From Rhizobium sp. P38BS-XIX (GTDB lineage: Bacteria > Pseudomonadota > Alphaproteobacteria > Rhizobiales > Rhizobiaceae), in NCBI RefSeq assembly GCF_012641435.1, contig NZ_JABAIJ010000001.1, positions 248,001 through 312,000 on the forward strand: DNA of 64,000 nucleotides, given 5' to 3'. Numbering within the stretch: position 1 is the first letter of the stretch; each line of letters starts with the position of its first letter. The notes under the pieces were generated by a model, which worked only from the letters and a program-made list of their open reading frames with translations, had not been told where the DNA came from and searched no databases. This document shows, in pieces, positions 62,820 to 64,000 of this stretch. Made by a program: the position numbers and the translations under genes.

Positions 62820-63299
62820 ATGGCACCCAAAGGCAGCCAGCGCGTAGTCAACAAGATCGTGGCGGAAAACCGCAAGGCGCGCTTCAACTACGAGATTATC
62901 GATACCTATGAGGCGGGGCTCGTACTGATGGGCACCGAGGTAAAGTCGTTGCGCGAAGGCAAGGCGAATATCGCCGAATCCTACGCGTCGGACGAGGGCG
63001 ACGAGATCTGGCTCATCAACTCGTATCTGCCGGAATATCTGCAGGCAAACCGGTTCAATCACGAGCCGCGACGTCGTCGCAAGCTGCTGCTTTCCAGCCG
63101 CGAGATCGGCCGCCTGCGCTCCGCCATCAATCGCGAGGGCATGACGCTCGTGCCGTTGAAGATCTATTTCAACGACAGAGGTCGCGCCAAGCTTGAACTG
63201 GCGCTCGCCAAGGGCAAAAAGCTTCACGACAAGCGTGAGAGCGAAAAAGAACGCGATTGGAACAGGCAGAAGAGCCGTCTGTTGAAAGACAACGGCTGA
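62820..63299 (+). CDS. smpB: SsrA-binding protein SmpB
   Basis: The 159-residue protein binds tmRNA and brings it to stalled ribosomes for trans-translation. It has the beta-barrel features: [36 protein letters not shown] and [17 protein letters not shown]. The C-terminal basic tail ([17 protein letters not shown]) enters the decoding centre. The length and start at 62820 are standard. It lies 134 bp downstream of dapA, the same order as in many alphaproteobacteria. The identification is firm. Confidence 0.97.
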   Translation: MAPKGSQRVVNKIVAENRKARFNYEIIDTYEAGLVLMGTEVKSLREGKANIAESYASDEGDEIWLINSYLPEYLQANRFNHEPRRRRKLLLSSREIGRLRSAINREGMTLVPLKIYFNDRGRAKLELALAKGKKLHDKRESEKERDWNRQKSRLLKDNG

Positions 63300-63429
63300 G
63301 TACTGCTTATCCGGATTGCCGGCCTCGCTGTAATCGGATTCCGCTCGTTTTTCGCAAGGCACGCCGCACTCAAGATCAGTGCGGCGCAGACCGAGCCGCC
63401 TGCGACAGATAAATCGGCTTGGCTATGCC

Positions 63430-63999
63430 TTATTGCTCTTCGGAGTCCGCATCTGCGGCGTGCGTCGTCGGCTCGGCCGAGCGATGAGGCCGTTCCGAGG
63501 GCTCGCGTCCGATTTCAGCCTTCAGCGATACGAGATCGATGAAATGATCGGCTTGGCGGCGCAAGTCGTCGGCAATCATCGGCGGCTGCGTCGACATGGT
63601 CGAGATGACCGATACCTTGCGGCCGCGGCGCTGCAGCGCTTCGACAAGCGTCGTGAAGTCGCCGTCGCCGGAGAAGATCACGAGATGATCGACGGTTTCG
63701 GATTGCTCCATGGCGTCGATCGCCAGCTCGATATCCATGTTGCCCTTGATCTTGCGGCGACCCATGGAGTCGGTAAATTCCTTCGCCGGCTTTGTGACGA
63801 CTTTATAGCCGTTGTAATCGAGCCAATCGATGAGCGGGCGGATGGACGAATATTCCTGATCCTCGATCAGGGCGGTGTAATAATAGGCGCGCAGGAGATA
63901 TCCACGCTTTTGAAACGCTTTCAGAAGCTTGCGATAGTCGATATCGAAGCCCAGGCTTTTGGATGCAGCGTAAAGATTGGCGCCGTCTATAAAAAGTGC
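63430..63999 (-). CDS. LabA-like NYN-domain protein (5' end outside window)
   Basis: The visible 189 residues belong to a NYN (PIN-like) domain protein, a nuclease fold that binds metal through acidic residues. FIDGANLYAASKSLGFD (with Asp near the start), the segment RRKIKGNMDIELAIDAM and the FSGDGDFTTLVEAL motif are the family marks. The C-terminus is a charged tail (HRSAEPTTHAADADSEEQ). The frame is open to the window edge at 63999, so only the very N-terminus is missing. It is convergent with smpB. The family is linked to RNA handling, but the target is unknown. Confidence 0.92.
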   Translation of the reverse strand, partial: ALFIDGANLYAASKSLGFDIDYRKLLKAFQKRGYLLRAYYYTALIEDQEYSSIRPLIDWLDYNGYKVVTKPAKEFTDSMGRRKIKGNMDIELAIDAMEQSETVDHLVIFSGDGDFTTLVEALQRRGRKVSVISTMSTQPPMIADDLRRQADHFIDLVSLKAEIGREPSERPHRSAEPTTHAADADSEEQ

Positions 64000-64000
64000 A

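Noticed and set aside
1..64000. CRISPR array, insertion sequence, prophage or toxin-antitoxin pair
   Set aside because: No regular spaced repeats, transposase, phage structural genes or typical toxin-antitoxin pair were recognised anywhere in the window.

Overview
The window is an ordinary chromosomal stretch of a high-GC alphaproteobacterium of the family Rhizobiaceae, most likely the genus Rhizobium. Evidence for this: two tandem RopA-type porins, an iolR-iolCDEB inositol locus with GGAA-N6-TTCC sites, ETF-ubiquinone oxidoreductase, a Rhizobiaceae-type intergenic palindromic repeat, and AAGGAG-type ribosome sites. No phage, insertion sequence, CRISPR array or plasmid gene was seen. The left edge cuts glnE and the right edge cuts a NYN-domain gene.

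Layout. 1-6.4 kb: 3' part of glnE, a PAS/histidine kinase resembling PleC/DivJ, and pepN. 6.4-10.7 kb: an unrecognised helix-turn-helix-like protein behind a perfect 22-bp palindrome, two very small genes, a divergent family-4-like uracil-DNA glycosylase, and a short Hsp70/YegD-like ATPase. 10.8-16.5 kb: RND pump and adaptor, then an SDR protein that lacks the catalytic Tyr and Lys. 16.7-25 kb: ETF-QO with a GNAT gene, an EamA exporter divergent from an Lrp/AsnC regulator, mgtE with a structured leader, a quinone-reductase-like enzyme divergent from an HxlR regulator, and an MFS exporter. 25.3-32.7 kb: a lipid-kinase-like protein, a glutamine-synthetase-like and aminotransferase pair (polyamine-type catabolism), and a GT39/GT2 pair divergent from a flippase-like membrane protein.

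32.7-35.9 kb is the most unusual part. An ECF42-type sigma factor with a large C-terminal extension is the last gene of an operon of four tandem YCII/DGPF genes. The operon is divergent from a small membrane-protein gene. Between them lies an inverted repeat, TGTCGA-N16-TCGACA, in which each half can be the -35 box of one promoter and contains the -10 box of the opposite one. This suggests one self-regulated module with a bidirectional promoter.

35.9-45.4 kb: AMP nucleosidase, a small exported protein, a repeat element, a DUF2147 protein, a Sel1-like small protein with a folded leader, a HisC-like aminotransferase, an AraC regulator divergent from an SDR gene, a PilZ protein, a glyoxalase-related protein and a MATE exporter. 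45.4-53.5 kb: the inositol locus, iolB, iolE, iolD, iolC (fused to a DUF2090 domain) and iolR on the minus strand, with a divergent Gfo/Idh/MocA oxidoreductase. 53.6-64 kb: a ferredoxin-reductase-like flavoprotein, tRNA-Ser(GCT), two RopA porins, an alpha/beta hydrolase, a soluble lytic transglycosylase, dapA, smpB and a LabA-like NYN protein.

All family assignments come from reading motifs by eye. No database search was run.
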